The notes beneath the pieces are model-generated. The model did not search any database and was not told where the DNA came from. It saw only the letters and a list, made by a program, of their open reading frames with translations. The translations under genes were made by a program, and so were the position numbers. 64,000 nucleotides of DNA, taken from contig JAIBBE010000014.1 in assembly GCA_019694835.1 (NCBI GenBank), positions 131,573-195,572 on the forward strand. The letters run 5' to 3'. Shown here in pieces: positions 42,316 through 50,991 of the stretch. Origin of the DNA: Fimbriimonadaceae bacterium (GTDB lineage Bacteria > Armatimonadota > Fimbriimonadia > Fimbriimonadales > Fimbriimonadaceae). The first letter of the stretch is position 1. Each line of letters begins with the position of its first letter.

Positions 42316-43710
42316 ATGTCAGCGATTCTCGAAGATTACGTCCCGCCTCATTCGCTCGAAGCCGAGATGTGCACGCTCGGCGCAATGCTCCTGAGCGAGC
42401 GCGCCTGTGAGGAAGTGCTCAGCCTCGTCAACGAGGAAGACTTCTACCATCCGGGGCATCGCGAGATTTTCCGCGCGGTCCGTCAGCTTCTTCTCAGTGC
42501 CAAGGCCGTTGACTTTGTCACCCTGAAGAATGAGCTGTCCGTCCGCGAGTCCTTGGCGCGCGTCGGGGGCGTGGACTACCTGATTCAAGTGGCAGAGAGC
42601 GTGCCAAGTGCCGCCAACGCGGTCCACTATGCACAGATCGTCCTCGACAAGGCAACCCAACGCCGCCTCGAAGACGCGGGTCACGGCATTGTCAAACTCG
42701 TCCACGACCCCGACCTCTCCGCCGAAGAAATGGTCGACCAAGCCGAGCGTCGGGTGTTCGAGGTCGGGCGCGCCCGTCTGGGCAAGTACTTCTCGTCGGT
42801 CAAATCACTGGCGAAGGACTTCTTCGTTGACGTCGACACTCTCAATGAAACCGGTCAGCCTATCTTGGGCATCAACACCGGCTTTACCGACATGAACGAG
42901 ATGACGGGCGGCTTCTATCCCGGCAACCTCATCATCGTCGGCGCACGACCTTCGATGGGCAAGTCGTCCCTGGCCCTCAGCTTCGCGATCGCTGCTGCCA
43001 AAAAGCAGGTCGGAAATGTCGCCGTCTTCGCCTTGGAAATGAGCGGCAAAGAAATCGTTCGTCGAATGGCATCGATGCTGGGCAAGGTCAGCATGGGGGT
43101 TATGCGACACAACAAGCTATCGTACGACGATTACGACTCGCTTGCGAACGCCTGCGAGTCGCTGTATAGTCTGCCCGTCTTTGTGGACGACACTTCGGAC
43201 GTAACGCCCCTCGAAATGCGTGGCAAGTGCCGACGCCTAAAGGCCGAAGGCGGCCTATCAATGATCGTCGTGGACTACCTTCAGCTCATGCGCAGCAGCC
43301 GCAAGACTGAGAACCGCGTACAAGAGATCAGCGAAATCGCTCGGTCGCTTAAGTCGTTGAGCAAGGAACTTGAAGTGCCCGTGGTCGCCCTGAGCCAGCT
43401 CAATCGTGGCGTGGAAGGTCGCGACGACAAGCGTCCGATGCTGAGCGACATTCGCGAATCGGGATCCATTGAGGCAGAAGCAGATGTCGTCATGCTGCTC
43501 TACCGCGATGAATACTACAAGGCCAAAGAGCTGCAGGAGCCACGGGAGTTCGATCCGGATCGCGTAGAAGTTGCGGAGGTTATCGTCGCCAAACATCGAA
43601 ATGGCCCAACGGGCAAGATACTACTGGCCTTCCAGCCCAACTATGCGCTCTTCAGCAACCTGGAGGAGGGTTCCAAGGCCCAATACATCCAGGCAAGAAA
43701 AGGTGCCTAG
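42316..43710 (+). CDS. dnaB: Replicative DNA helicase DnaB
   Basis: Hexameric fork helicase. N-terminal domain PPHSLEAEMCTLGAMLLSE; RecA-like C-terminal domain with Walker A GARPSMGKSSLALSFAI, Walker B LSMIVVDYLQLMRSS, and ALSQLNRGVEGRDDKRPMLSDIRESG. About 464 residues. ATG 42316 aligns with short DnaB N-termini; a TTG at 42292 with GGAGG upstream is the alternative. The 197-base gap before it holds a small hairpin (42136-42150) but no gene. Confidence 0.95.
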   Translation: MSAILEDYVPPHSLEAEMCTLGAMLLSERACEEVLSLVNEEDFYHPGHREIFRAVRQLLLSAKAVDFVTLKNELSVRESLARVGGVDYLIQVAESVPSAANAVHYAQIVLDKATQRRLEDAGHGIVKLVHDPDLSAEEMVDQAERRVFEVGRARLGKYFSSVKSLAKDFFVDVDTLNETGQPILGINTGFTDMNEMTGGFYPGNLIIVGARPSMGKSSLALSFAIAAAKKQVGNVAVFALEMSGKEIVRRMASMLGKVSMGVMRHNKLSYDDYDSLANACESLYSLPVFVDDTSDVTPLEMRGKCRRLKAEGGLSMIVVDYLQLMRSSRKTENRVQEISEIARSLKSLSKELEVPVVALSQLNRGVEGRDDKRPMLSDIRESGSIEAEADVVMLLYRDEYYKAKELQEPREFDPDRVEVAEVIVAKHRNGPTGKILLAFQPNYALFSNLEEGSKAQYIQARKGA

Positions 43711-43752
43711 AATTTTTTTTCCCAGACGCATCATTTTTGCCCGAGTTTCCCT

Positions 43753-43758
43753 TACAAT
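43753..43758 (+). promoter_or_regulatory. Leaderless promoter -10 (TACAAT) of the Asp-rich protein
   Basis: TACAAT, 6 bases (AAAGCG), ATG 43765. No ribosome-binding site. Confidence 0.65.
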
Positions 43759-43764
43759 AAAGCG

Positions 43765-44331
43765 ATGGACCAGATGCCCGATACCCCGGAAGAACAGACG
43801 ATTACCGCGAACCTCATCGACACCGACGAAGATGGCACGGAGGACACCGTGGTCATGGACACGAACAGCGACGGCTTGATTGACTCCGTCGGTTCCGACA
43901 CCGACGGCGACGGCGTCCTCGACACGGCCGTGGTTGATTCGGACTTCGATGGCGAAGCCGACATGATCGGAATGGACACCGACAAGGACGGGCAGATCGA
44001 CGCGGTTGCCACCGACTCCGATAATGACGGCGTGATGGACACCATGGTTGTGGACGCGGACGGCGATATGCAGGCCGACGGGATCGCCTACGACGAGGAT
44101 GGGGATGGTGTGTTCGAAACCATGGAAGTCGACACCGACGGCGATGGCGTCATGGATGCTACCGTGGTGGACGAGGACTTGGATGGCGAATTCGATACGG
44201 CGACGTTCGAAGACGGCTCGACCGAGGACCTCACGACGCCCGATGAGCCTACAGAATTCGACACCGATCAGTACATTTCGGATTCAGTGGACGGCATCAT
44301 GACCGATGTGCAGTTGTCTGAAGGTTGGTAG
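43765..44331 (+). CDS. Asp-rich calcium-binding-type repeat protein without signal peptide
   Basis: 188 residues made almost entirely of about ten 13-residue units of the form DTDGDGVxDTxVVD (for example GSDTDGDGVLDTAVVDSD and VDTDGDGVMDATVVDED). This matches thrombospondin type-3-like/EF-hand-like calcium loops. Extremely acidic, with no Cys, no signal peptide and no membrane helix. Proteins with such repeats are normally exported; here the start is fixed by a leaderless promoter, so it appears cytosolic or uses a non-classical route. Function unknown. A hairpin follows the stop. Confidence 0.75.
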   Translation: MDQMPDTPEEQTITANLIDTDEDGTEDTVVMDTNSDGLIDSVGSDTDGDGVLDTAVVDSDFDGEADMIGMDTDKDGQIDAVATDSDNDGVMDTMVVDADGDMQADGIAYDEDGDGVFETMEVDTDGDGVMDATVVDEDLDGEFDTATFEDGSTEDLTTPDEPTEFDTDQYISDSVDGIMTDVQLSEGW

Positions 44332-44341
44332 CTTCGACGTA

Positions 44342-44369
44342 GGGCTGGCCTGGCCTTCTTAGCCAGCCC
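44342..44369 (+). terminator. Hairpin after the Asp-rich gene
   Basis: Eight-base perfect arms GGGCTGGC/GCCAGCCC around a 12-base loop, 10 bases after the stop. No strong T-run. Confidence 0.55.
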
Positions 44370-44437
44370 GTAGTTCCCGGCTAGGTCCTTGGGACCGTCC
44401 TAACCACCGCAGTGCCTCATCTCGTATCTCCTGCCAT

Positions 44438-44881
44438 ATGGAAACGCAGGACTACATTCATCTCATTCGTCCGGAACCTGACGAAAACCGAGCAGGCTCT
44501 GCAGTACTCGAAATCGAACGTCCGCTCGCTCTCATTGCGGAAGACGAGCGGTCGATCGCACGACTCATCAAGCTGAGCCTTGAGCACCTTGGATTCGAAG
44601 TTCAGGTTGCTTCGGATGGCCTGGAGGCACTCAAGCTGCTCTCGCAGAATCCGCCACAGCTCGCGGTGCTCGACATCATGATGCCGTACGTGGATGGCCT
44701 CGAGGTCCTTCGGGCGGTGCGTGAGATGCATGGTGACGACGTCCGCGTTATCATGCTGACGGCCAAGGCAGAAGACATGGATGTCTTTCAGGGCTATCGT
44801 CAAGGTGCCGATGCCTACTTGACCAAACCGTTCAACCCGCGCGAGCTATCGCTGTTCGTGCGAAGGGTTTTCATGGCCTAG
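44438..44881 (+). CDS. Stand-alone response-regulator receiver domain protein
   Basis: 147 residues with a ~28-residue N-terminal extension followed by a CheY-like domain: acidic pair in LALIAEDERSI, phospho-acceptor Asp in LAVLDIMMPYVDG, Thr in VIMLTAKAED and Lys in YLTKPFNPREL. All switch residues are intact. No output domain and no kinase next to it, so the partner is elsewhere. No Shine-Dalgarno sequence is obvious. Confidence 0.9.
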   Translation: METQDYIHLIRPEPDENRAGSAVLEIERPLALIAEDERSIARLIKLSLEHLGFEVQVASDGLEALKLLSQNPPQLAVLDIMMPYVDGLEVLRAVREMHGDDVRVIMLTAKAEDMDVFQGYRQGADAYLTKPFNPRELSLFVRRVFMA

Positions 44882-44899
44882 CGGTCGCCGACGAAAAGA

Positions 44900-44921
44900 G
44901 CCCCGCCGTTTCCGGCGGGGC
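44900..44921. terminator. Bidirectional intrinsic terminator
   Basis: Eight-base arms GCCCCGCC/GGCGGGGC with a 6-base loop between converging genes; on the minus strand it is followed by TCTTTTC. Confidence 0.8.
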
Positions 44922-44961
44922 CAAAGTACTTGCAGGATGTTGCTTGGTGGTGTGTTAAGTC

Positions 44962-45459
44962 TTAGTTATTGCGCGTTCCGACCTTGATATCGCCCCGCGT
45001 CACGTTGCCGCTGAAGCTGAAGTTCAGCGTGCCGTCGGTGGAGGCAAACGAAACGGCATACGTATCGGGAGTGCCTTCGGCTCGCGGTCGCTTGTTGTCC
45101 ACGACATCGACGATCACGCGCCCCTCTTTACGGACTCGCTCACCGTTCACGACACCGGAGAATCCGCCACGGCCTTCGGCGTGGCAGGCCGTTCCGTCGA
45201 CATTCACGACGTCGGCGCGGAGCATTTTGATTTCGGTGGGCCGACTGCCCTCGACGCGCTGGCCGAACATCGCGTTGCCGCCGACTCGGACAGAACCGTC
45301 AGCCATCGTTCGCTTCATGAAGTTGACGGCAAAGCCTGCTTTGGCACCATCGGCGTTGGTGACTTCACCGGCTCCGAGAGCACCGGCGATACCGGCTTGA
45401 GCGGCGGCAAAAACTGCTGCAGAAATGAAAAGGCCAAGGGCTACATTACGGAAATTCAT
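44962..45459 (-). CDS. Secreted protein of unknown function
   Basis: Signal peptide NFRNVALGLFISAAVFAAAQ, then a ~140-residue beta-rich domain (FMKRTMADGSVRVGGNAMFG, DTYAVSFASTDGTLNFSFSG). The pattern of an early Gly-rich strand, a K/R-rich middle and a C-terminal G-N/D-I-K resembles post-COAP-type domains, but this is not certain. One Cys only. AGGAG lies 9 bases before the ATG. Terminator downstream. Confidence 0.75.
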   Translation of the reverse strand: MNFRNVALGLFISAAVFAAAQAGIAGALGAGEVTNADGAKAGFAVNFMKRTMADGSVRVGGNAMFGQRVEGSRPTEIKMLRADVVNVDGTACHAEGRGGFSGVVNGERVRKEGRVIVDVVDNKRPRAEGTPDTYAVSFASTDGTLNFSFSGNVTRGDIKVGTRNN

Positions 45460-45568
45460 GTGGACTCTACTCCTATCTTTGGTGATGCTTGGTTCCCTCG
45501 TGGGGCAATAACGCCTCGCGTGGGGGTTTGTTCAGCGCCCTCGAGAATTTTCGGCCGAATTCCGACGT

Positions 45569-45574
45569 TAAACT
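45569..45574 (+). promoter_or_regulatory. Leaderless promoter -10 (TAAACT) of the HD gene
   Basis: TAAACT, 6 bases (AGAGCG), ATG 45581. Same sequence and spacing as at 57034. Confidence 0.6.
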
Positions 45575-45580
45575 AGAGCG

Positions 45581-46276
45581 ATGCAAACTCCCGTGGAATC
45601 CACGCCAGCCCCGCGCCTTCTCACTCTCAAGGACATCAAGGCGAATCCCAAGGTCAAAAACCTCATCGATGGTGCCAACGAAGTGATGCGCGCCATGGGT
45701 TACACCGAGCACGGCCACCGGCATGCGGGAGTGGTCAGCAGCATCACGCGTTACATCATGGAGAACGTCTCGGCACCGGCCCGCTCAATCGAACTGGGCC
45801 AGATTGCCGCCTACCTGCACGACATCGGCAACGTCATCAACCGAGTCGGTCACCCCGTGAGCGGCGCGGGCCTCGCGTACAATATCCTCAACGAAATGGG
45901 GATGGACACGATCGAGATCGCTCCCATTCTCGGCGCAATCGGAAATCACGAGGAACTTGCCGGGCAGCCCATTAGCCTCATGTCAGCCGCGCTGATCGTC
46001 GCCGATAAAAGCGACGTTCATTACAGCCGGGTCCAAAACCCAATCATCGAGACCTTTGACATCCACGACCGCGTGAATTACGCGGTGCAAAAGAGCCGTG
46101 TCAACATCGACCCCCAAAAGCAGGTCGTCGAACTAACGCTGGAGATCGACACATCCTTCGCAAGCGTCATGGAGTACTTCGAGATCTTCCTTTCACGTAT
46201 GGTGATGTGCCGGAAAGCCTGCGACATTTTTGGGTTCAAATTCACCCTCAGCGTGAACGGCACATCGATGGAGTAA
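45581..46276 (+). CDS. HD-domain phosphohydrolase
   Basis: 231 residues. HD metal motif: His residues in HGHRHAGVVSS, the HD pair in IAAYLHDIGNVINRVGHP, then GNHEELAG and the distal Asp in LIVADKSDVHYSR. Members hydrolyse nucleotides or cyclic nucleotides; the substrate is not readable. The C-terminal ~80 residues (VNIDPQKQVVELTLEIDTS) form a separate alpha/beta domain. Cytoplasmic, single gene. Confidence 0.88.
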   Translation: MQTPVESTPAPRLLTLKDIKANPKVKNLIDGANEVMRAMGYTEHGHRHAGVVSSITRYIMENVSAPARSIELGQIAAYLHDIGNVINRVGHPVSGAGLAYNILNEMGMDTIEIAPILGAIGNHEELAGQPISLMSAALIVADKSDVHYSRVQNPIIETFDIHDRVNYAVQKSRVNIDPQKQVVELTLEIDTSFASVMEYFEIFLSRMVMCRKACDIFGFKFTLSVNGTSME

Positions 46277-46735
46277 GTACCGCCTGCCCTCTAAGAATCG
46301 CTATCCGCGTATACCGTTGCACGTCCAAGTCCTAACAGTGACTTCTTCGCGGCTGACGCCATCAGGTCGTCGGCTTCGGAACCCCGCCTCTTTCCCTACC
46401 CGAAGGCGAACGCCCGAACGATTTTCGACAGCATTTTGAGTGGCATCACAATTTCGTACTCCAAACACACGCCCCGTCTGGGACGGCGGCCACAACTCAT
46501 GGCGGTAGGTGTCGACTCCCCAACGTGTCCCAAACCACGAACACTCCCCTTGGCCGTCCCTTTCTCCCGCAGATTCGCAACCGTGCGGGTGAACCCCACA
46601 ACCGCATCGTTCTCGACCGACTTTGGGGTCGAATGATGTGCCCGGTGTTCAAGGTTATCGCCGTCGATAATCGGGAGCGGGCAGCCCATAACCGAGCATG
46701 AAATAGATGGCCCAAATGAGGAGACATCTTTGTGC
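46277..46735. other. Intergenic region of about 460 bases without assigned gene
   Basis: Short frames exist on both strands (for example 46396-46689 minus), but none shows start signals, family motifs or domain-like composition. No terminator hairpin stands out. It may hold remnants of a lost gene next to the toxin-antitoxin module. Confidence 0.4.
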
Positions 46736-46741
46736 TAATAT
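46736..46741 (+). promoter_or_regulatory. Leaderless promoter -10 (TAATAT) of the first vapBC
   Basis: TAATAT, 6 bases (GCTTTT), ATG 46748. An antitoxin operator could overlap here but no palindrome is clear. Confidence 0.6.
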
Positions 46742-46747
46742 GCTTTT

Positions 46748-47017
46748 ATGCGAACCACGATAGACTTGCCTGATGATCTCCTGCGGCGAGCAAAGGCAAC
46801 CGCAGCACTCAAGGGTCTCAAGCTCAAAGACTATATTGCAGGCATCTTGGCCCGCGCCCTGACCGAAACGAACGAGGTCGCGCCGAAGATCGGTCGAGAC
46901 ACGCCAATCCCGGTAGTGATTCCGGCCACCGGGATCACGATCCCGTATCGCACGAATGCCGAGATGTACGAGATGCTAGACCAAGAGGAAGACGAGCGCC
47001 ATGGCCGATCTGCTTGA
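46748..47017 (+). CDS. VapB-like ribbon-helix-helix antitoxin
   Basis: 89 residues. The N-terminal 40 residues RTTIDLPDDLLRRAKATAAL and GLKLKDYIAGILARAL form a MetJ/Arc-type fold that binds DNA. The C-terminal segment (YRTNAEMYEMLDQEEDERHG) would bind the toxin. The stop overlaps the toxin ATG by 17 bases. Confidence 0.88.
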   Translation: MRTTIDLPDDLLRRAKATAALKGLKLKDYIAGILARALTETNEVAPKIGRDTPIPVVIPATGITIPYRTNAEMYEMLDQEEDERHGRSA

Positions 47018-47426
47018 CGTAAACGTCTGGATTGCGCTGTCCGCAAAAGACCACTCGCTTCATTATCGGGCGGTGCAGTACTGGAGGCAATCTTCCGAGG
47101 GCGACCTTGTCTTCTGTCGTCATACAGCACTAGGCTTTGTCCGGGTCGTCGGCGGTCCTCATACGCGTGGCGGAGCGGCACTGGATCCGGGAGAGGCTTG
47201 GAGGGTCTATACGCAATGGCTTAGCGCTCCTGGTGTCCAGTTCGCGACGGAGCCCCAGGGAATTGAGTCAGTTCTTTCGCGATGGGTATCTGACGGTTTG
47301 ATCACGCGGCGAATCTGGCCCGATGCCTACTTGGCCGCGTTTTCAATCTTGACTGGCTCACGATTTGTAACATTCGATCGCGACTTTGCCCGATTCCCAG
47401 GACTGAAGCTCTTGCACTTGGCTTAA
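47001..47426 (+). CDS. VapC-like PIN-domain toxin ribonuclease
   Basis: 141 residues. PIN active-site acids: Asp in LLDVNVWIAL, Glu and Asp in the middle (DPGEAWRVY), WPDAYLAAFS and the C-terminal FVTFDRDFARF. TA_VapC type with family sequence H-x-LGFVR. Cuts RNA when the antitoxin is lost. Coupled to the antitoxin by a 17-base overlap. Leaderless pair; the module looks intact. Confidence 0.88.
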   Translation: MADLLDVNVWIALSAKDHSLHYRAVQYWRQSSEGDLVFCRHTALGFVRVVGGPHTRGGAALDPGEAWRVYTQWLSAPGVQFATEPQGIESVLSRWVSDGLITRRIWPDAYLAAFSILTGSRFVTFDRDFARFPGLKLLHLA

Positions 47427-47458
47427 GCTAACTGACAACGCTAAGAATTCAAAACTCG

Positions 47459-47938
47459 TCACGCCTTGTTTATCTCCCAATAGCAGGGCCAATACCAAAA
47501 GGGTAGCTCCCTGTGCTTCTTCTTGCGCGCGGTCGAATCACCGACGACCTGAATCCAGGTATCGCCGGCACCACGTTCAACTTCTCTAAAAACAGAAGCT
47601 AGCAAATCGATACTTTGCAAGTTCACCGCAATCAACAGAACTGCAAGGTCCTCAATGCCAACGACAATCGGAAAACCCTGATTCATGTCGGCCCGCAGAT
47701 GGAGTCTCTCATCTTCCTGAAACGACTGCTGACCATTGATACGGGCCTCATCCTGAATCTGCAGTGCCTTAAGTGGGACCAAGAATGAAGCAACACGTCC
47801 GTTCCGAAGTTCCTCGAGGCAATCGCGGAGCCTCAGACAACTGTCCTTCTTCGCCGTAAAGTGAAGGCCCGCATAGTTTCTGTTATCTCCCAGATAACGC
47901 CAAAACCAGACATTGAGATGCTTGACCCTCACTTCCAT
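47459..47938 (-). CDS. Hypothetical protein
   Basis: 159 residues, soluble, alpha/beta (starts VRVKHLNVWFWRYLGDNRNY; contains VVGIEDLAVLLIAVNLQSID and AGDTWIQVVGDSTARKKKHR). No recognised family. ATG follows the CBS-gene stop by 7 bases on the same strand, supporting co-transcription. Composition is more AT-rich than the flanks, possibly acquired with the neighbouring toxin-antitoxin module. Confidence 0.6.
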   Translation of the reverse strand: MEVRVKHLNVWFWRYLGDNRNYAGLHFTAKKDSCLRLRDCLEELRNGRVASFLVPLKALQIQDEARINGQQSFQEDERLHLRADMNQGFPIVVGIEDLAVLLIAVNLQSIDLLASVFREVERGAGDTWIQVVGDSTARKKKHRELPFWYWPCYWEINKA

Positions 47939-47945
47939 CAGAGAT

Positions 47946-48344
47946 TCACTTCTCGTCCTGCAAGTCCATTAGGATCGCCTGCATCAAGTCCACCCTCAAT
48001 ACCACCCCCGACAGCCGCTCGTGATCGACGACCGGAAGGACTGTCAACCCGCTCATTAGCATCTTGTGCAGCGCGTCGGCGATTTCCGTATCCGCGGGTG
48101 CGGTGGTCGGCTCCCCCACTCCAAACTTCGCCGCAGGCTGGTCGGCGAGACTGACGAGGCTGCCGCTCGCGCTCACGGCGCGGCAGAGGTCGCCTTCGGT
48201 CACGACCCCGATCACCCCGTTATCGTCATCGACGACCACGAGCGCGGGGAATTGGTAGATGTCCATCTTGTCCACCGCATCCCGAAAGGTGCTCTCGGCG
48301 GTGAGGGTGGGGATGTGGGCGTGCAGGACCTCGCGCAGCGTCAT
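47946..48344 (-). CDS. CBS-domain pair protein
   Basis: About 132 residues containing two CBS motifs in tandem (TFRDAVDKMDIYQFPALVVVDD with GVIGVVTEGDLCRAV; EIADALHKMLMSGLTVLPVVD with LSGVVLRVDLMQAIL). Such proteins bind adenosine nucleotides and act as energy sensors. Start ATG 48344 lies 8 bases after TAGACT; ATG 48368 is the alternative and adds 8 residues. Divergent from the SRPBCC gene. Confidence 0.85.
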   Translation of the reverse strand: MTLREVLHAHIPTLTAESTFRDAVDKMDIYQFPALVVVDDDNGVIGVVTEGDLCRAVSASGSLVSLADQPAAKFGVGEPTTAPADTEIADALHKMLMSGLTVLPVVDHERLSGVVLRVDLMQAILMDLQDEK

Positions 48345-48365
48345 ATGGCCTGAGTCTACCGGGCT

Positions 48366-48371
48366 CATAAT
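48366..48371 (+). promoter_or_regulatory. Candidate leaderless -10 (CATAAT) of the SRPBCC gene
   Basis: CATAAT ends 5 bases before ATG 48377; the reverse strand of the same site reads TATTAT near the CBS gene start. Confidence 0.4.
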
Positions 48372-48376
48372 AGGGC

Positions 48377-48847
48377 ATGACTCCCCGCCCGATCGAGCTA
48401 GCCGTCCTCATTGCCGCGCCATTGGACGTTGTCCAGTGGCACTGGGCGACCGAAGCTGGCATCACCCGCTGGTTTATCCCCGACTGCACCTTCACCAGTC
48501 CAGATGGCGCAAAGTTGGACCAGACGACGCCCGTCGAGACCGACACCAAGTACAAGTGGATCTGGGCGAATGGGATCGAGGAGGAAGGCGTGTTCGTATT
48601 CGTCAGCGAGCGCGCCCTGACCTTCAGCTTCGGTGCTGGCACGACGGTCGAGGTTCACCTGACGAGTGAGGGTGGCCGGACCCAAGTCGAGCTCAAGCAA
48701 ACGTCTGAGGTCACCGACGCCGAAGAGGTGTACCGCGACTGCACGCAGGGCTGGACCTTCTACCTCACCAACCTCAAATCACTCCTCGAGGGCGGCATCG
48801 ATCTGCGCGAGTTCGAGCCGACGCGTGAAGGGTTGGTCAACGTCTAG
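48377..48847 (+). CDS. SRPBCC (AHSA1/START-like) domain protein
   Basis: 156 residues with the AHSA1 pattern: ELAVLIAAPLDVVQWHWATEAGITRWFIPDC near the N-terminus, a beta-sheet middle (GVFVFVSERALTFSFG) and a C-terminal helix QGWTFYLTNLKSLLEGGIDLR. Hydrophobic ligand-binding fold; ligand unknown. The stop is directly followed by the rfbD GTG. Confidence 0.88.
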   Translation: MTPRPIELAVLIAAPLDVVQWHWATEAGITRWFIPDCTFTSPDGAKLDQTTPVETDTKYKWIWANGIEEEGVFVFVSERALTFSFGAGTTVEVHLTSEGGRTQVELKQTSEVTDAEEVYRDCTQGWTFYLTNLKSLLEGGIDLREFEPTREGLVNV

Positions 48848-49684
48848 GTGCGCGTCCTCGTCCTCGGCGGCAGCGGGATGCTTGGCTCCGATCTGGTCCC
48901 CGAGCTTCGCCAGCGTGGCCATGAAGTGCTCGCTCCAACACGCCAAGAACTGGACCTGGAAGACCTCGAACAGATCGCGACGATTGCCCAACTCGAACTG
49001 GACTGGGTCATTAACTGTGCGGCTTACACTGCGGTGGATCAAGCCGAATCGGAACCCGACGAAGCCGCCTGGCTGAACACCCTCGTCCCGCGCTATGTCG
49101 CGATGGCCTGCGCCCTGGGCGGCTGCCGCATGGTGCACATCAGTACGGATTTCGTCTTTGACGGACAGTCCGAGCAACCCTACAAAGAAGACGCCGAGAC
49201 GAACCCATTGCAAGTCTACGGCCAGACCAAAAGCGACGGCGAGGAAGCTGTGCTCAGTGCCTTGCCGACCGCTTGGGTAGTACGGACTTCTTGGCTCTAC
49301 GGAGTCCACGGCAAGAGTTTTCCGCGCACTATGATTGGGGCTTGTAGGGCAGGTAAGGCGTTGCGGGTCGTGGCTGATCAGGTCGGCTGTCCGACCTTCA
49401 CACCCGAATTGGCGCGGGTCCTCGCTGACCTCATTGAGATACAGGGTGGTGGTGGATTGCTGCACGCCTCGGGGCCGGACGCGATGTCCTGGTATGACTT
49501 CGCACGACTATTCCTTGGCAAAGAAACCAATATCGAGCCGATCCCAACCGACGCATGGCCTACGCCCGCGAAGCGTCCGCGCTACAGCGTGCTCGATTGC
49601 GCGAAGCTGGTTACGCTTGGGATAGCCCCGATGGAACCGGCAAGCCAGAGCATCGCCCGCTTCCTCGCGGCCCTCGAAGGCTGA
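48848..49684 (+). CDS. rfbD: dTDP-4-dehydrorhamnose reductase
   Basis: Last step of dTDP-L-rhamnose synthesis. Rossmann GGSGMLGSDLVPEL, then INCAAYTAVDQAESEPDEA, STDFVFDGQSEQPYKE, catalytic YGQTKSDGEEAV (Tyr-x3-Lys) and WVVRTSWLYG. 278 residues. GTG start abuts the previous stop with no gap. rfbA, rfbB and rfbC are not in the window. Confidence 0.92.
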   Translation: MRVLVLGGSGMLGSDLVPELRQRGHEVLAPTRQELDLEDLEQIATIAQLELDWVINCAAYTAVDQAESEPDEAAWLNTLVPRYVAMACALGGCRMVHISTDFVFDGQSEQPYKEDAETNPLQVYGQTKSDGEEAVLSALPTAWVVRTSWLYGVHGKSFPRTMIGACRAGKALRVVADQVGCPTFTPELARVLADLIEIQGGGGLLHASGPDAMSWYDFARLFLGKETNIEPIPTDAWPTPAKRPRYSVLDCAKLVTLGIAPMEPASQSIARFLAALEG

Positions 49685-49692
49685 TCGCGAAG

Positions 49693-49698
49693 TACAAT
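49693..49698 (+). promoter_or_regulatory. Leaderless promoter -10 (TACAAT) of the E2 gene
   Basis: TACAAT, 6 bases (AGATGG), ATG 49705. The ATG at 49701 is out of frame. This fixes the E2 start. Confidence 0.65.
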
Positions 49699-49704
49699 AG
49701 ATGG

Positions 49705-50991
49705 ATGCCGGTTGAGATTCTCATGCCCGAGTTGGGCGAAGGTGTGCACGAAGGGACGGTCAGCCGCTGGCTGAAGCAAGAAGGCGACACGGTCAAGGAA
49801 GACGAACCGGTTGTCGAAATCATGACCGATAAGGTGAATACCGAACTCCAAGCCCCCGCCGCCGGCAAATTGGTGAAGATTCTCATCCCCGAGGGCAGCG
49901 TCGTCGAGGTTTTCCACGCGATGGGGCTCATCGAAGAAGCAGGCGAGACCAGCGGCGACACACCCACCCCGAAGGCCGAAGAAGTCAAAGCGGAAACCGT
50001 CGCCGCCAGCCAGAGCATCCCCGAACCAACTGCCCCGAGTCGCGCAAGTGGAGATCGCAAATGGTACACGCCAGTCGTGCGTGCGATGGCAAAGGAAGCG
50101 GGCGTCTCCGATGCCGAACTCGAATCCATCCCTGGCACCGGGCAGGGCGGACGCGTCACCAAGCGCGACGTTGAGGCCTTCATCGTGAAGCGCAAGACCG
50201 GCGTCACGACCCATGTCCGCGACCCCAAGGCAGAAGCCACCCAAACCCGCCTCGAACCGGTCGCACCCGCAGCACCGGTCGCCGCTGGCCCCGAGCAGGA
50301 AGTCGTGCCGCTGGCGGGAATGCGAAAGATGATCGCCGATGCGATGGTGCGCAGCAGCCAAGTCCCGACTGTCAGCACCCTCACCGATGTCGACGTGACC
50401 CAGATGGTCAAGTTCCGCGAGCGCAACAAGGACAGCTTCCAGGAGCAGTTCGGAGTCAAGCTGACCTACACGCCCTTCTTCATCAAGGCGCTCAGCGATG
50501 CCCTGCTCGAATTCCCGCTCGTCAACAGTTCACTCCAAGCCGACAACACGATCCTCATGAACCGGGCCGTGCACATGGGCGTTGCGGTCTCGCTCGGCGC
50601 GAAGGGCGACCAAGGGCTCATCGTCCCCGTCATCCGCGACTGCCACAAGAAGACCCTGATCGAGATCGCCAAGGACCTTGAGAGCATCGCAGCGAGGGCG
50701 CGGGCCAACACGCTGGCGGTCGCCGATGTCCAGGGCGGGACGTTCACCCTGACCAACCCCGGGTCGTACGGTGCGGTCCTCGGGACGCCCATGATCAACG
50801 CGCCGCAGGGGGCCATTCTCGGAACCTACACGATCAAGAAGATGCCCGTCATTGTCGATGACATGATCGCGGTGCGGTCCATCATGAACCTCGTGCTGAC
50901 CTACGACCATCGCCTCATCGATGGCCTGCTGGCTGGCAAGTTCCTGCAGGCGGTCAAGGCGAAACTCGAAGGATTTGACTTCTTCAAGTAA
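49705..50991 (+). CDS. 2-oxo acid dehydrogenase E2 (dihydrolipoyl acyltransferase)
   Basis: Core acyltransferase of a 2-oxo acid dehydrogenase complex. One lipoyl domain (ILMPELGEGVHEGTVSRWL, lipoyl Lys in IMTDKVNTEL), a Glu/Pro/Ala linker, an E3-binding domain (TPVVRAMAKEAGVSDAELES) and a catalytic domain with YDHRLIDGLLAGKFL (His/Asp active site). 428 residues. Substrate class (pyruvate, 2-oxoglutarate or branched-chain) cannot be fixed; E1 and E3 genes are not in the window. Confidence 0.92.
   Translation: MPVEILMPELGEGVHEGTVSRWLKQEGDTVKEDEPVVEIMTDKVNTELQAPAAGKLVKILIPEGSVVEVFHAMGLIEEAGETSGDTPTPKAEEVKAETVAASQSIPEPTAPSRASGDRKWYTPVVRAMAKEAGVSDAELESIPGTGQGGRVTKRDVEAFIVKRKTGVTTHVRDPKAEATQTRLEPVAPAAPVAAGPEQEVVPLAGMRKMIADAMVRSSQVPTVSTLTDVDVTQMVKFRERNKDSFQEQFGVKLTYTPFFIKALSDALLEFPLVNSSLQADNTILMNRAVHMGVAVSLGAKGDQGLIVPVIRDCHKKTLIEIAKDLESIAARARANTLAVADVQGGTFTLTNPGSYGAVLGTPMINAPQGAILGTYTIKKMPVIVDDMIAVRSIMNLVLTYDHRLIDGLLAGKFLQAVKAKLEGFDFFK

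Noticed and set aside
46396..46689. 97-residue minus-strand frame in the gap before the first vapBC
   Set aside because: No ribosome-binding site, no -10 at the right spacing, no domain pattern; overlapping frames of similar size exist on both strands.
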